Of a stretch of 64,000 nt of DNA, positions 54,114 through 62,394 are shown in pieces. The notes under the pieces are model-generated. The model saw nothing but the letters and a program-made list of their open reading frames with translations. It was not told the origin of the DNA and searched no databases. Position 1 is the stretch's first letter. Every line of letters begins with the position of its first letter. The position numbers and the translations under genes were made by a program. This DNA is from Planctomycetota bacterium (GTDB lineage Bacteria; Planctomycetota; Planctomycetia; Planctomycetales; Planctomycetaceae): assembly GCA_014584345.1 (NCBI GenBank), contig JACTNB010000024.1, positions 124,001-188,000 on the forward strand, given 5' to 3'.

Positions 54114-56000
54114 ATGAAACATCTGCAATTTGGCGAACGGATCACCGTGGTCCCGGTGGTCCACGGCAGTGGCGACTTTGCGGTCGAAGTGCGGCGGCTG
54201 TTGTTGTCGGATCAGTTTGATTGCCTGGCAGTCCCGCTGCCGCGCTGTTTTCAAGAGCCGGTGGAAACTGCGATCGCGAATCTGCCGGAAATTTCGGTCG
54301 TCTGGCAACGGGAAGATATTCTCCCCGACGTTCACTCCTGGACTCCCGAGGACGATCTGCGCGAAGACCTGGAAGAGGAAGCCGAGCCCGCGCCAGCCAC
54401 TTATGTGCCCATCGATCCCTGCCAGCCCGTGATTGCCGCCCTGAGAATTGCCCTGCAGGAACACCTCCCGCGTTACTTCATTGATGCCGAGGTTGCCCGT
54501 TTCGAGCCGGTATCGGCCGCGCTGCCCGATCCCTACGCCGCGAAATCCCTGCATGGGTCCCGCTTCGCCACCGCGATTCTGCCCGTGTTGCCCGAAGTCG
54601 ATACCCCCCAGATGCGCGAGCGGGCAGCCTGCATGGTGGCCCAACTTCGCGAACTCCAGCTTTCCCATAAACGCATTCTGTGCCTCTGCTCGTTTTCGGA
54701 ATGGCTGCCGCTACGCCGCGCCTGGTTAAACGGGACCTCCGCCGAAATCTCCGGAACGGGCCCGGATGCTCCCGTACAATTATCCAGGGCCGAGACCCGC
54801 TCGCTGCTGTTCCTGCTCGGCGAACTCCCATATATCACCGGATTATACGAACAGGCTCGCTACGAACTGGACGACGACGAAAACCTGAGTATCGATGGCA
54901 TCAAGCAGTTGCTGCTCTCCGCGAGAAAACGGTATCGCGAGGAACATGGCCAGCAGGCCCGGCCGATCACCACCAAGTTGCTGGGAATCTACTTCCGTTA
55001 TATTCGAAATCTGGCCTTGATTGAGCGGCGTTTGACGCCCGACCTGTACACGCTGGTGGTGGCGGCACGTCAGATCTTTGGGGACCAGTTTGCCATCGCG
55101 TTGGCGGAACAGGCACGCGACTATCCCTTTCCGGTCACGGAAGCCCCCACGCTCCACATGGGAATCGGGCATGCCCGGTTGCCGGAAGGTGATATTGTCA
55201 CAATGAAATCCCGGCTGCCCGGTCATCCGCTGGCCTGGCGCGAATGTCAACTGCAGTCGCGGCCTCCCCGGATCGACCAGGAACGCTGGCAGTCGCACTG
55301 GAACCCGTTCGCGCATTGCAGTTGGCCTCCCGAGGATGTGGCCATCGAACGTTTTCGCTCGCATGTGAAGGATCACGCCCTGCAACTGCTGGGGAACGAC
55401 CTGGCCCGCGTGGAAAAATTTACGTCGAGCCTGAAAGACGGGCTGGATATCCGCGAAACCTTGCGGAACTGGCACACGGGCGAGTTGTACGTCAAGGAAT
55501 TCCCTCCCACCCGGGGAAGCCTGGATTGCTTGATCATGTTGTTCGATTCCCCCGCCGATCCCCGCGACTATCCCTGGCGCATTACCTGGCATGCGGAACA
55601 CAATGACGAATCGACCCTCGCGTTTTTTGCCACGAACTTTCTGGATTGCATGGTCGGGCCGGGCATTGCCCAGGGACAATACGGCGGGGCCATGTTCTTG
55701 TTCCCCCCCCGGGATATTCCCGACATCTGGACCAACAAACGTTTCGATTTTGTCGATACGCTGGAAGAACGATTGATCGTCGCCGGGTGCCATTACAGCC
55801 GCGAAAAACATGTCGCCCTGCTCAGCGAAGCCCCCCCCGGCGTCGCCTGGCGCAAACTGGCGCAGCGGGCAGGACGCAAACTGATTCACGTCCCCCTCAA
55901 ACGCTTCAGCCAACAGACCGTCCAGCAACTCCGGATGTTTCATATACTGAACGGGCAGGAAGTCCGCAGTTTCGCGGCCCACTTCATCCGAAAAACCTGA
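54114..56000 (+). CDS. Large cytoplasmic protein of unknown function, next to tsaB
   Basis: 628-641 residues depending on start: ATG 54114, 54105 or 54075. I chose 54114 because a GGA lies eight bases upstream and MKHLQFGERITVVPVVHGSGDFA is a natural beginning. The N-terminal ERITVVPVVHGSGDFAVEVRRLLLSDQFDCLAVPLP reads as an alternating beta-alpha layout, vaguely like the TraB/EreA fold; that is by eye only. No signal peptide or membrane helix. The middle is acidic then helical (ELDDDENLSIDGIKQLLLSARKRY). The C-terminal part has ELYVKEFPPTRGSLDCLIMLFD, GGAMFLFPPRDIPDIW and ERLIVAGCHYSREKHVALL. It precedes tsaB by 118 bases on the same strand, so they may be co-transcribed. Family not recognised. 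Confidence 0.7.
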   Translation: MKHLQFGERITVVPVVHGSGDFAVEVRRLLLSDQFDCLAVPLPRCFQEPVETAIANLPEISVVWQREDILPDVHSWTPEDDLREDLEEEAEPAPATYVPIDPCQPVIAALRIALQEHLPRYFIDAEVARFEPVSAALPDPYAAKSLHGSRFATAILPVLPEVDTPQMRERAACMVAQLRELQLSHKRILCLCSFSEWLPLRRAWLNGTSAEISGTGPDAPVQLSRAETRSLLFLLGELPYITGLYEQARYELDDDENLSIDGIKQLLLSARKRYREEHGQQARPITTKLLGIYFRYIRNLALIERRLTPDLYTLVVAARQIFGDQFAIALAEQARDYPFPVTEAPTLHMGIGHARLPEGDIVTMKSRLPGHPLAWRECQLQSRPPRIDQERWQSHWNPFAHCSWPPEDVAIERFRSHVKDHALQLLGNDLARVEKFTSSLKDGLDIRETLRNWHTGELYVKEFPPTRGSLDCLIMLFDSPADPRDYPWRITWHAEHNDESTLAFFATNFLDCMVGPGIAQGQYGGAMFLFPPRDIPDIWTNKRFDFVDTLEERLIVAGCHYSREKHVALLSEAPPGVAWRKLAQRAGRKLIHVPLKRFSQQTVQQLRMFHILNGQEVRSFAAHFIRKT

Positions 56001-56118
56001 GACCACCCCGATGTCCCAGGAGAGCCGGCGGGATGTTTCTCGCCCCTCCCCTACAGTCCCCGCCACTTTTCAGACAACACGCTCGAACTCGATTATCTAC
56101 GAAATCAAGGTACGCTTC

Positions 56119-56814
56119 ATGCTGACATTGGGAGTGGAAACGTCAGGACGCAACAGCTCGGTCGCCCTGTTGCGGCAGGACCGGACGCTCGCACGCATTT
56201 CGCTGGAGGTGGAAGGCCGCACACAAACCAATCGCCTGGTTTCCGCCGTCCGGGAGTTATTGGAGCAACAGCAGGTCAAACCGGCTGATATCAATCTCCT
56301 GGCGGTGAGCCGTGGCCCCGGTAGTTTCACCGGGCTGCGGATCGGGCTGGTCTTCGCCAAAACGTTCGCCTACATCCAGCGCTGTCCGCTAAAGGGGGTC
56401 GATACCTTCGCGGCCATCGTGGAGCAAATTCCCTCCACGTTCCCCCGGGTCGAAGTGGTGGAAGATCTAAGGCAGGGTTACGTGGCCAGCCAGGGTTTCC
56501 ACTGGCGGCAGACCCACTGGCAGGCGATGTCCGATATTGTCGCCGAAAAAGTCACGGACTGGGCCGAGCGGCCCAAAACAGGCATCCTCCTGACCGGCCC
56601 CTCGCTCGACCGCCTTTCGCGACAACTGCCGGGCCGCGCGGTTCCTCCCGACTGGAATATCGCCCAACCTACCTGGCAAACGGCGGATGCCATCGCGGTC
56701 GCCGCCTTGGGCCAAAGGACTTTTGTGGAAACAGGAGCCGACGACCCCTTCCTCTTATCCCCTCTCTATGTACGACGCAGCGCTGCGGAAGAACGGGCCG
56801 ACGAAACATCCTGA
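56119..56814 (+). CDS. tsaB: tRNA threonylcarbamoyladenosine biosynthesis protein TsaB
   Basis: Non-catalytic ASKHA-fold partner of TsaD in forming t6A on tRNAs that read ANN codons. LGVETSGRNSSVALLRQDR is the N-terminal family strand-turn (usually LAIDTS), and NLLAVSRGPGSFTGLRIGLVFAKTFA is the conserved central segment. Start ATG 56119 is chosen for AAGG eight bases upstream; the frame is open to 56011. At 231 residues it is normal. TsaD, TsaE and TsaC are not adjacent. Downstream is the inverted-repeat element at 56960. Confidence 0.92.
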   Translation: MLTLGVETSGRNSSVALLRQDRTLARISLEVEGRTQTNRLVSAVRELLEQQQVKPADINLLAVSRGPGSFTGLRIGLVFAKTFAYIQRCPLKGVDTFAAIVEQIPSTFPRVEVVEDLRQGYVASQGFHWRQTHWQAMSDIVAEKVTDWAERPKTGILLTGPSLDRLSRQLPGRAVPPDWNIAQPTWQTADAIAVAALGQRTFVETGADDPFLLSPLYVRRSAAEERADETS

Positions 56815-56959
56815 CGACGACTCCCGTTCCCGGACTCGATTCGTACGTGCCTCATCCAGGGGCTGCCTTTTTTGATTACAAAGGAAGACAGTCCTCGAGA
56901 TGTTGTGCTGAGTCCGGATTTCTTACCGGGGTCAATCAATCAGGATTGCTGACCTCAAC

Positions 56960-57100
56960 GAACTAGCCGCGCCCGTCAGGAAGCGGGCCAGACTGGGGTT
57001 CGATTTATTGCAATGCATTGCCATGATAGCTGTTGTGTCCAAGGAGTGTTCCTTGAGGAACCGCCCGCCTGGCCCGCTTCCTGACGGGCGCGGCTAGTTC
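56960..57100. repeat. Dispersed inverted-repeat element, copy 5 (perfect 31-bp ends)
   Basis: The 31-base left end (56960-56990, with CCGTCAGGAAGCGGGCCA) is exactly repeated in inverted orientation at 57070-57100. The 79-base interior differs from the other copies. No frame in it looks coding. Located between convergent genes. Confidence 0.85.
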
Positions 57101-57143
57101 TCCGGGCATTTTCGAGACTCATTTTCTCGTCAACATGGGGATT

Positions 57144-57168
57144 CACTGGCAAAGCCAGGGGCACACAG
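57144..57168. repeat. Short dispersed repeat, CACYGGCAAAGCCAGG type, copy 2
   Basis: CACTGGCAAAGCCAGGGG... matches the copy at 30283-30307 in 22 of 25 positions. Confidence 0.45.
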
Positions 57169-57226
57169 TCCGAAAATTCAACTGTGCCAGGCCCGTAACC
57201 TACGCCACTGGAAACAGGCTCGGAGA

Positions 57227-57448
57227 TTATTGCAATTCTTCGCCACAGTGCTGACAGGTTTTCCGATCCGCGGCGGTTTCGCGTCCGCAATGCCAGCAGG
57301 TCAGCTTGGCACCCCGGTTAAACAGGACGCCCAATAGATCGATCAGCAAGTTGCCCGTTAACGCGTACACCCCAATTAGGATCACCCCCACGATGATCAG
57401 CAGCAGCGGGGCCAACAGGATCCAGTAGTAATACATACCGAAGAACAT
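57227..57448 (-). CDS. Small membrane protein with C-terminal zinc ribbon
   Basis: 73 residues; AGGAGG eight bases before the ATG. Two hydrophobic stretches (YYYWILLAPLLLIIVGVILIGVYAL) precede a short cytoplasmic tail with CWHCGRETAADRKTCQHCG, a two-CxxC zinc ribbon. Zinc ribbons in such small proteins usually bind nucleic acid or protein. Divergent from the SLBB-like gene. No known family name. Confidence 0.75.
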   Translation of the reverse strand: MFFGMYYYWILLAPLLLIIVGVILIGVYALTGNLLIDLLGVLFNRGAKLTCWHCGRETAADRKTCQHCGEELQ

Positions 57449-57661
57449 TTGACGTGCCTCCTGTTTCTCCAGTTTGCCAGAACGCAGGTATGTTGCGAAA
57501 CCTGTCTAGAATTACCTGGCGTTAACAGCAATTCGGGTCAAACTCGCGTTCGATTTTGCCGATTATGAGAATGATAGCGGATTTTCCGCACTCTGGAGAG
57601 CCTGCGCGAACAGTAACGTAATCGCACGGCGGCACCTGGAATCCTATGGGGGACTGGTGGG

Positions 57662-59575
57662 ATGAAATCTGGTCGAGCCATGCCACGCCTGTCGAGCCGG
57701 TGTTTTCTGCCTGGACTGGTGATGAGTCTGTTCCTGTGCACCATGACTGCGGAGGCCTTTCAGGCCCGAGTGATTGAACTGGGCCCTGGTCAGACGCAGC
57801 GAAAAACCGCCAGCACCCTGACGATCCTGGGGGGCGTCGAGCAGCCGGCTTGCTTCGAAGTCGAAGCCGAGGAAACTTCCCTGGCGCAACTGATTGAAAT
57901 GGCGGGCGGGTTAACTACCTCGGCGGGGAAAAAAATCCGCGTGCTGCGCGGCGAACGGGCGGGCATATATCTGATGTTTCCCGAACAGGGAGGCTTCCTG
58001 TTGCAGCGGGGAGACATTGTGCTGGTGGAAGCTGCCCGGAGTACTTCAGCACGCATCGTTTCCTTCGAGTCCGCGAATTTGTCCCAAGCCCCCCAACAGG
58101 GGCCCGAGGTGATTCGTACGACCGGTTACGAGGCGCCCCCTCCTGTGCGACACGACTATGTGGTGTTGCTTGGCTTGCGCGAGACGCCGGTGGTCATGCC
58201 CTTGTGGGAGCCAGGCTTGACTGCCGATCGGCTGCTGACCGATTATCTCCACCAGACACCGAAAGTCGCCGCGACGGCCCGGCTGCTGGCAGGCCAATAC
58301 GCAACGCACAACCCTGGCGCCCTGCGCGAGGGAATGGTCCTGAGTGTCAATTCGCGTCTAGTCAACCGGAATGCATTGCCTCGCTTGCCGGAAGTGGTCT
58401 CGTCACGCACCCCGCAACCCACCTCCGGATCGGCCGAAGGCTCCTCGCCAACACCTTCCGAGAAAGCACCTGCTCCCGCGCCGCCCCAGACCTCCAATAC
58501 CTTGTCCCTGGGATTGAAACTACCCACGCAGGGGTCGGAATTGATCCTGGAGCCCCGGCCATCCGAAATGCCCGCGGAGGCCAATGGTGAATCGACACAG
58601 GACTCTTTGAGCGAAGTTCTCGATCCTTTGCCGATACCGTATTCTACTTCCGAAGAGACGACTTCAGATTCCTCCTTGCCGCTCTCCCAGGAATCCGCGA
58701 GCGCGGAACTTACCCCGGTCGAAGACTTTTTCAAGACATTGCCGCAACCGTCTACCGAAACAGAGACGCTCTCCAGCTTGCCCTCCGAACTGTCTGCCAC
58801 ACTCCCTTCCATGGAACAACTGCTCCAGGAACATCGTACCGAGCCGACTCATCTCGCCAGACAGGGTGAAGATGTTCCCGCACCCCGCGATTTGAGGGGT
58901 GACGGGAAGCCCTCCATGATTGGCTTCATCGCGGGTTTTATCGTGGTGGGGGGAGTCCTGGTGGTAATCCTTTCGGCGGTGAAGACCCAGATTCAGCAGG
59001 ATCAAACCCTGCTCGACAAGGTTCTCCGTCTGGTCACGCTGCAACACGGGGTACGGGCCGAGCGCGGGTTCCTGGCCGATTCGCCACGTCAACCGATCTT
59101 AACGGCCCCTACGCCACCTTCTCCCCTGCCCCAACGGGAGCTGCCCGCGTGCGATGCCCCGGGCAGCGCACGGGTTCCGGAGACACCAACGTATTCCTCC
59201 GAGCCCGAAGCGCTCGCGGATGCCATCGCCCTCCCCCTGGTCGAGGAACGTGTTGTTCTGCCGCGGGAAATGCGATTTTTCGGCAAGCCAAGATTGCATT
59301 ATGAATTTCGCATTGATGCCCGACACGGCATCCCTCGGCCTCATTCCCAGCCCGCGGGAACCCGGGCGCAAACAAATATGGATGAAATCATCGATCGCTG
59401 TCGCGTCAACTCATCGGGATTGTCCACGGAGGATGGCATGGTGAATGCGTCCCAGGGGAGCCAGTCGCCTGAACCGCTGGCTTCCTCCCCAGTAATGGAC
59501 GGCGACCATTTTCCCCCGCCGGACAGTCTGTTCGCACAGGCTTATGCCCTGCATCAGTCGGAACAGCGCCGTTAA
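57662..59575 (+). CDS. Exported/membrane protein with SLBB-like domain
   Basis: 637 residues; GGTGGG lies directly upstream of the ATG, and an alternative start is ATG 57680. A signal peptide (LPGLVMSLFLCTMTAEAF) leads into an SLBB-like part at about 65-125 (CFEVEAEETSLAQLIEMAGG, KKIRVLRGERAGIYLMFPE, GFLLQRGDIVLVEA), as in polysaccharide export proteins. A Ser/Pro/Glu-rich linker (240-400) precedes one membrane helix (MIGFIAGFIVVGGVLVVILSAV) and a soluble tail. The outside SLBB part and the inside tail suggest an envelope-spanning assembly or scaffold protein. No outer-membrane Wza channel core is seen. An actin-fold protein follows 113 bases on; the two may work together (inference). Confidence 0.72.
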   Translation: MKSGRAMPRLSSRCFLPGLVMSLFLCTMTAEAFQARVIELGPGQTQRKTASTLTILGGVEQPACFEVEAEETSLAQLIEMAGGLTTSAGKKIRVLRGERAGIYLMFPEQGGFLLQRGDIVLVEAARSTSARIVSFESANLSQAPQQGPEVIRTTGYEAPPPVRHDYVVLLGLRETPVVMPLWEPGLTADRLLTDYLHQTPKVAATARLLAGQYATHNPGALREGMVLSVNSRLVNRNALPRLPEVVSSRTPQPTSGSAEGSSPTPSEKAPAPAPPQTSNTLSLGLKLPTQGSELILEPRPSEMPAEANGESTQDSLSEVLDPLPIPYSTSEETTSDSSLPLSQESASAELTPVEDFFKTLPQPSTETETLSSLPSELSATLPSMEQLLQEHRTEPTHLARQGEDVPAPRDLRGDGKPSMIGFIAGFIVVGGVLVVILSAVKTQIQQDQTLLDKVLRLVTLQHGVRAERGFLADSPRQPILTAPTPPSPLPQRELPACDAPGSARVPETPTYSSEPEALADAIALPLVEERVVLPREMRFFGKPRLHYEFRIDARHGIPRPHSQPAGTRAQTNMDEIIDRCRVNSSGLSTEDGMVNASQGSQSPEPLASSPVMDGDHFPPPDSLFAQAYALHQSEQRR

Positions 59576-59688
59576 ACTTTGTCTGGAGATCCGATCGAAA
59601 TGATCATGGCTAGTGCGTCGATGTCAGCAATCGTGAGTTATTGACCCGGGTTAGAAATCCGCATTAGCCGTTAGAGGGAGTGAAGCTC

Positions 59689-60720
59689 ATGGAAATTGCC
59701 ATCGAATTTGGAGGCAGCGAATTTCGCTCGCTTCGTCGCGAGTCGGGCCGCCTGCTGGCACGTCGGGTCTCGACGGACTACCTGGTTGTGCAGGGGGACG
59801 AAACCCGGCTGCGGCTGCTCGAGCGTCAAGTGGAAGAATATGCGAGGTGCGACGAAGGGATGATCGTGTACGGTCCCGGTGCCCTCGATCTGGCGGACCT
59901 GCTGGGCCTGCCGCTGCAATCGGCCCTGGATCAAGGGCACATTCGGGAGGAAGACCCTGTCTCGCGGCAGTTTCTGGGGGCGCTTGTCGATGGGTTATTA
60001 CCGTCCTCCACGGGACAGGGCCTATGCACGGTGATTGCCACGGGAGACGCGGAAGAGAGCGATTACCCGACCGGCGACAGCCTTTCCTTTCTGCTGCAAC
60101 TGGTCAAGCTGCGGGGATACGAACCGCTTGGCGTTTCACCCGGGTTGGCCCTGGCCCTGGCGGAATGCGGAGGGACCAGTTATTCCGGAATTGGTGTGAA
60201 GCTGGGGGCGGCGCGGATTGATGTCTCGGTCGTTCATCAGACGCATGAACGGATCCAGTTTTCGATCCCCCGGGGAGGCGAACATCTCGATCGCGAACTG
60301 GCCCGCCGCGACGATCGGTATCTGCGGCTGAGAGATGGTCGGGAGGTTCTGGATACCCGGCCTATCCGGCTCTGGCGCCAAGGCGTGCGTAATTTGAACC
60401 AGATTTCCGATCCGCGGACGCTCGACTTGCGCAATCAGTATCGGGACCTGGCCTACGTGGTGCTGCACCGCTTGCAACAGGAATTGACGCCACGCCTGCT
60501 GAGAACCCTGCCTGGTCAACTCCCGTTGATTGTAGGGGGAATGCTGGCCGCGCCGTCCGGCACGGAACTTCTGTTCCAGCAAGCGGCCCGCGAGGTGCAA
60601 CTGCCGCTGCAATTGTCGGATATCCGCCGCGTCAGGGATGTCGCGTACTCCGCGTTGCGGGGAGGGCTGATCGCCGGCGAAATCGCGATGGAACAGTCCA
60701 AGGCAAGCTCGGCTGCATGA
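59689..60720 (+). CDS. Actin-fold (ASKHA) ATPase-like protein
   Basis: 343 residues from ATG 59689, since GAGGGAG lies about eight bases upstream; the GTG at 59680 is too close to it. The N-terminal EIAIEFGGSEFRSLRRE is the phosphate-1 strand. YSGIGVKLGAARIDVSVVHQ is the phosphate-2 element, GGEHLDRELARRDD resembles the connecting element, and LPLIVGGMLAAPSGTELLFQQ is the adenosine motif. Together these indicate the actin/Hsp70/MreB fold. It is shorter than FtsA and lacks obvious membrane tethering, and it does not match MreB closely. Possibly a filament-forming or cytoskeletal partner of the SLBB-like protein upstream. Confidence 0.75.
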   Translation: MEIAIEFGGSEFRSLRRESGRLLARRVSTDYLVVQGDETRLRLLERQVEEYARCDEGMIVYGPGALDLADLLGLPLQSALDQGHIREEDPVSRQFLGALVDGLLPSSTGQGLCTVIATGDAEESDYPTGDSLSFLLQLVKLRGYEPLGVSPGLALALAECGGTSYSGIGVKLGAARIDVSVVHQTHERIQFSIPRGGEHLDRELARRDDRYLRLRDGREVLDTRPIRLWRQGVRNLNQISDPRTLDLRNQYRDLAYVVLHRLQQELTPRLLRTLPGQLPLIVGGMLAAPSGTELLFQQAAREVQLPLQLSDIRRVRDVAYSALRGGLIAGEIAMEQSKASSAA

Positions 60721-60780
60721 AACCCCGGCGGAATGCCGCGAGGCTTTCCAACGCCCATGTCCATCGTGCGAAACCGCGAT

Positions 60781-62274
60781 TCAGTGCGAGAACTTCAGCA
60801 GGGCCAGGAACCGCTCGTAGGCGGTATTCCATTCCGCTGCCTGCATCGGTTCGAACCGCCGAGATTCCGTCGAGGCACGCACGATCGCGCGAATATCGGC
60901 AAGGGAACTCAACTGGCCAGCCGAGCGGGCCTGTATCAGCAGGTTGCCCATGACCGTGGCTTCCACGGGACCGGTCACCACCGGGACGCCGCAGGCATTC
61001 GCGGTAAACTGATTGAGCAGATCGCTGTTGGCGCCCCCTCCCACGATATGGATGACTTCGACACGCTCTCCCGTCAATTGCTGGATCCCTTCGAGCACAT
61101 GGCGATATTTCAGCGCGAGGCTCTCCAGCGCGCAACGGACAAGTTGTCCTTCCGATTGAGGAATGGGCTGAAAGGTGCGACTGCACCAGTTTTGCAGTTC
61201 CTGCACCATGTTCTCAGGATGTAGAAACGGGTGATCGTTGGGGTCCACCAGGGAACGGAACGGTTGAGAGGCCTCCGCGAGGCTGGTCAGTTCGGGATAA
61301 TCGAGCGTCTTCCCCTGTTTTTCGAACGCGCGCTTGCAGCCTTGCACAAGCCACAATCCCATCACGTTCTTCAGCAGCCGATACGTGCCGTCCACGCCTC
61401 CCTCGTTGGTCACGTTCATCTTCAGGGCCTCGGCGGAGAAAATCGCACGCTGGACTTCCACTCCGATCAGCGACCACGTGCCCGAACTGATATAGGCCCA
61501 ATTCGCCTTGCCTGTCCGTTCGCTGGGAACGGCGGCGACGGCGGCCGCCGTGTCGTGCGTGGGAGGGGCAACCACGGGAATCCGCCGCAAACCAGTCTGA
61601 CGCAGAATATGTTCACGCAACATGCCCAGTTGCGTGCCCGGCGTCACGACCTCGGGAAAGATGTCGATCGGCAGATCGAACTTGCGCAGCAGGTCGTAGG
61701 CCCAGTTGTTTTCCGTCGGATGAAAACACTGCGAGGTGGTGGCATTTGTGAATTCCGCCACGCGACTGCCACACAACAGCCAGTGGAAATAATCGGGCAT
61801 CATCAGCATGCGATCGGCCAGTTCCAGCACGAAGGGATGATCCCGCTGCATCGCCAACAGTTGATACAGCGTGTTGATCTCCATGAACTGGAGCCCCGTC
61901 TGCGCGAATATTTCAGCCTGGGGAACCCGCGTGAACGCAGCGTTCATCAGCCCTTCCGTACGCGGGTCGCGATAGTTGTAGGGGATCCCCAGCAGTTCGT
62001 TCTTCTTCGAAAGCAGCACGTAATCCACGCCCCAGGTATCCACACCCACCGAAACAATCCGGTCGCCGTAGCGATCGGCGGCGATCCGCAGGCCTGTCAG
62101 GATTTCTTGCCACAAACCGACCACGTTCCAGCGCAGCGTTCCCGCCATGTTGACCGGGCCGTTGCCGAAACGATGCAATTCGTCCAGGGACAGGCGTTGC
62201 CCATCAAACAAACCGGCAATCACGCGGCCGCTTTCCGCTCCCAGATCGATTCCCAGATAAACTTGATTACTCAT
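60781..62274 (-). CDS. rhaB: Rhamnulokinase
   Basis: Phosphorylates L-rhamnulose to L-rhamnulose-1-phosphate in rhamnose catabolism; cytoplasmic. FGGY-type kinase: LGIDLGAESGRVIAGLFDG at the N-terminus binds phosphate; SVGVDTWGVDYVLL, NYRDPRTEG, MPDYFHWLLCG and ISSGTWSLIGVE are typical of RhaB. The C-terminal VIHIVGGGANSDLLNQFTANACGVPVV is the adenosine motif. 497 residues, as in the family. No rhaA, rhaD or regulator is next to it. cstA follows upstream on the same strand with a 120-base gap. Confidence 0.93.
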   Translation of the reverse strand: MSNQVYLGIDLGAESGRVIAGLFDGQRLSLDELHRFGNGPVNMAGTLRWNVVGLWQEILTGLRIAADRYGDRIVSVGVDTWGVDYVLLSKKNELLGIPYNYRDPRTEGLMNAAFTRVPQAEIFAQTGLQFMEINTLYQLLAMQRDHPFVLELADRMLMMPDYFHWLLCGSRVAEFTNATTSQCFHPTENNWAYDLLRKFDLPIDIFPEVVTPGTQLGMLREHILRQTGLRRIPVVAPPTHDTAAAVAAVPSERTGKANWAYISSGTWSLIGVEVQRAIFSAEALKMNVTNEGGVDGTYRLLKNVMGLWLVQGCKRAFEKQGKTLDYPELTSLAEASQPFRSLVDPNDHPFLHPENMVQELQNWCSRTFQPIPQSEGQLVRCALESLALKYRHVLEGIQQLTGERVEVIHIVGGGANSDLLNQFTANACGVPVVTGPVEATVMGNLLIQARSAGQLSSLADIRAIVRASTESRRFEPMQAAEWNTAYERFLALLKFSH

Positions 62275-62394
62275 TGCGTTTTTGCCATCTCACGAAGTTT
62301 CGCGGGAGTGCTCCTCCCGCACGAACAGATCCACCTCCGCGGCACGGTGTTCCTTGGTCCTGGCGGCAGCGGCCAGGCACGGAGCAACCAGGCC

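Larger units (their letters stand above)
56815..57226. other. Intergenic region between convergent genes, 412 bases
   Basis: Contains the best-preserved inverted-repeat element and one copy of the short CACYGGC repeat. No gene. Confidence 0.5.
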
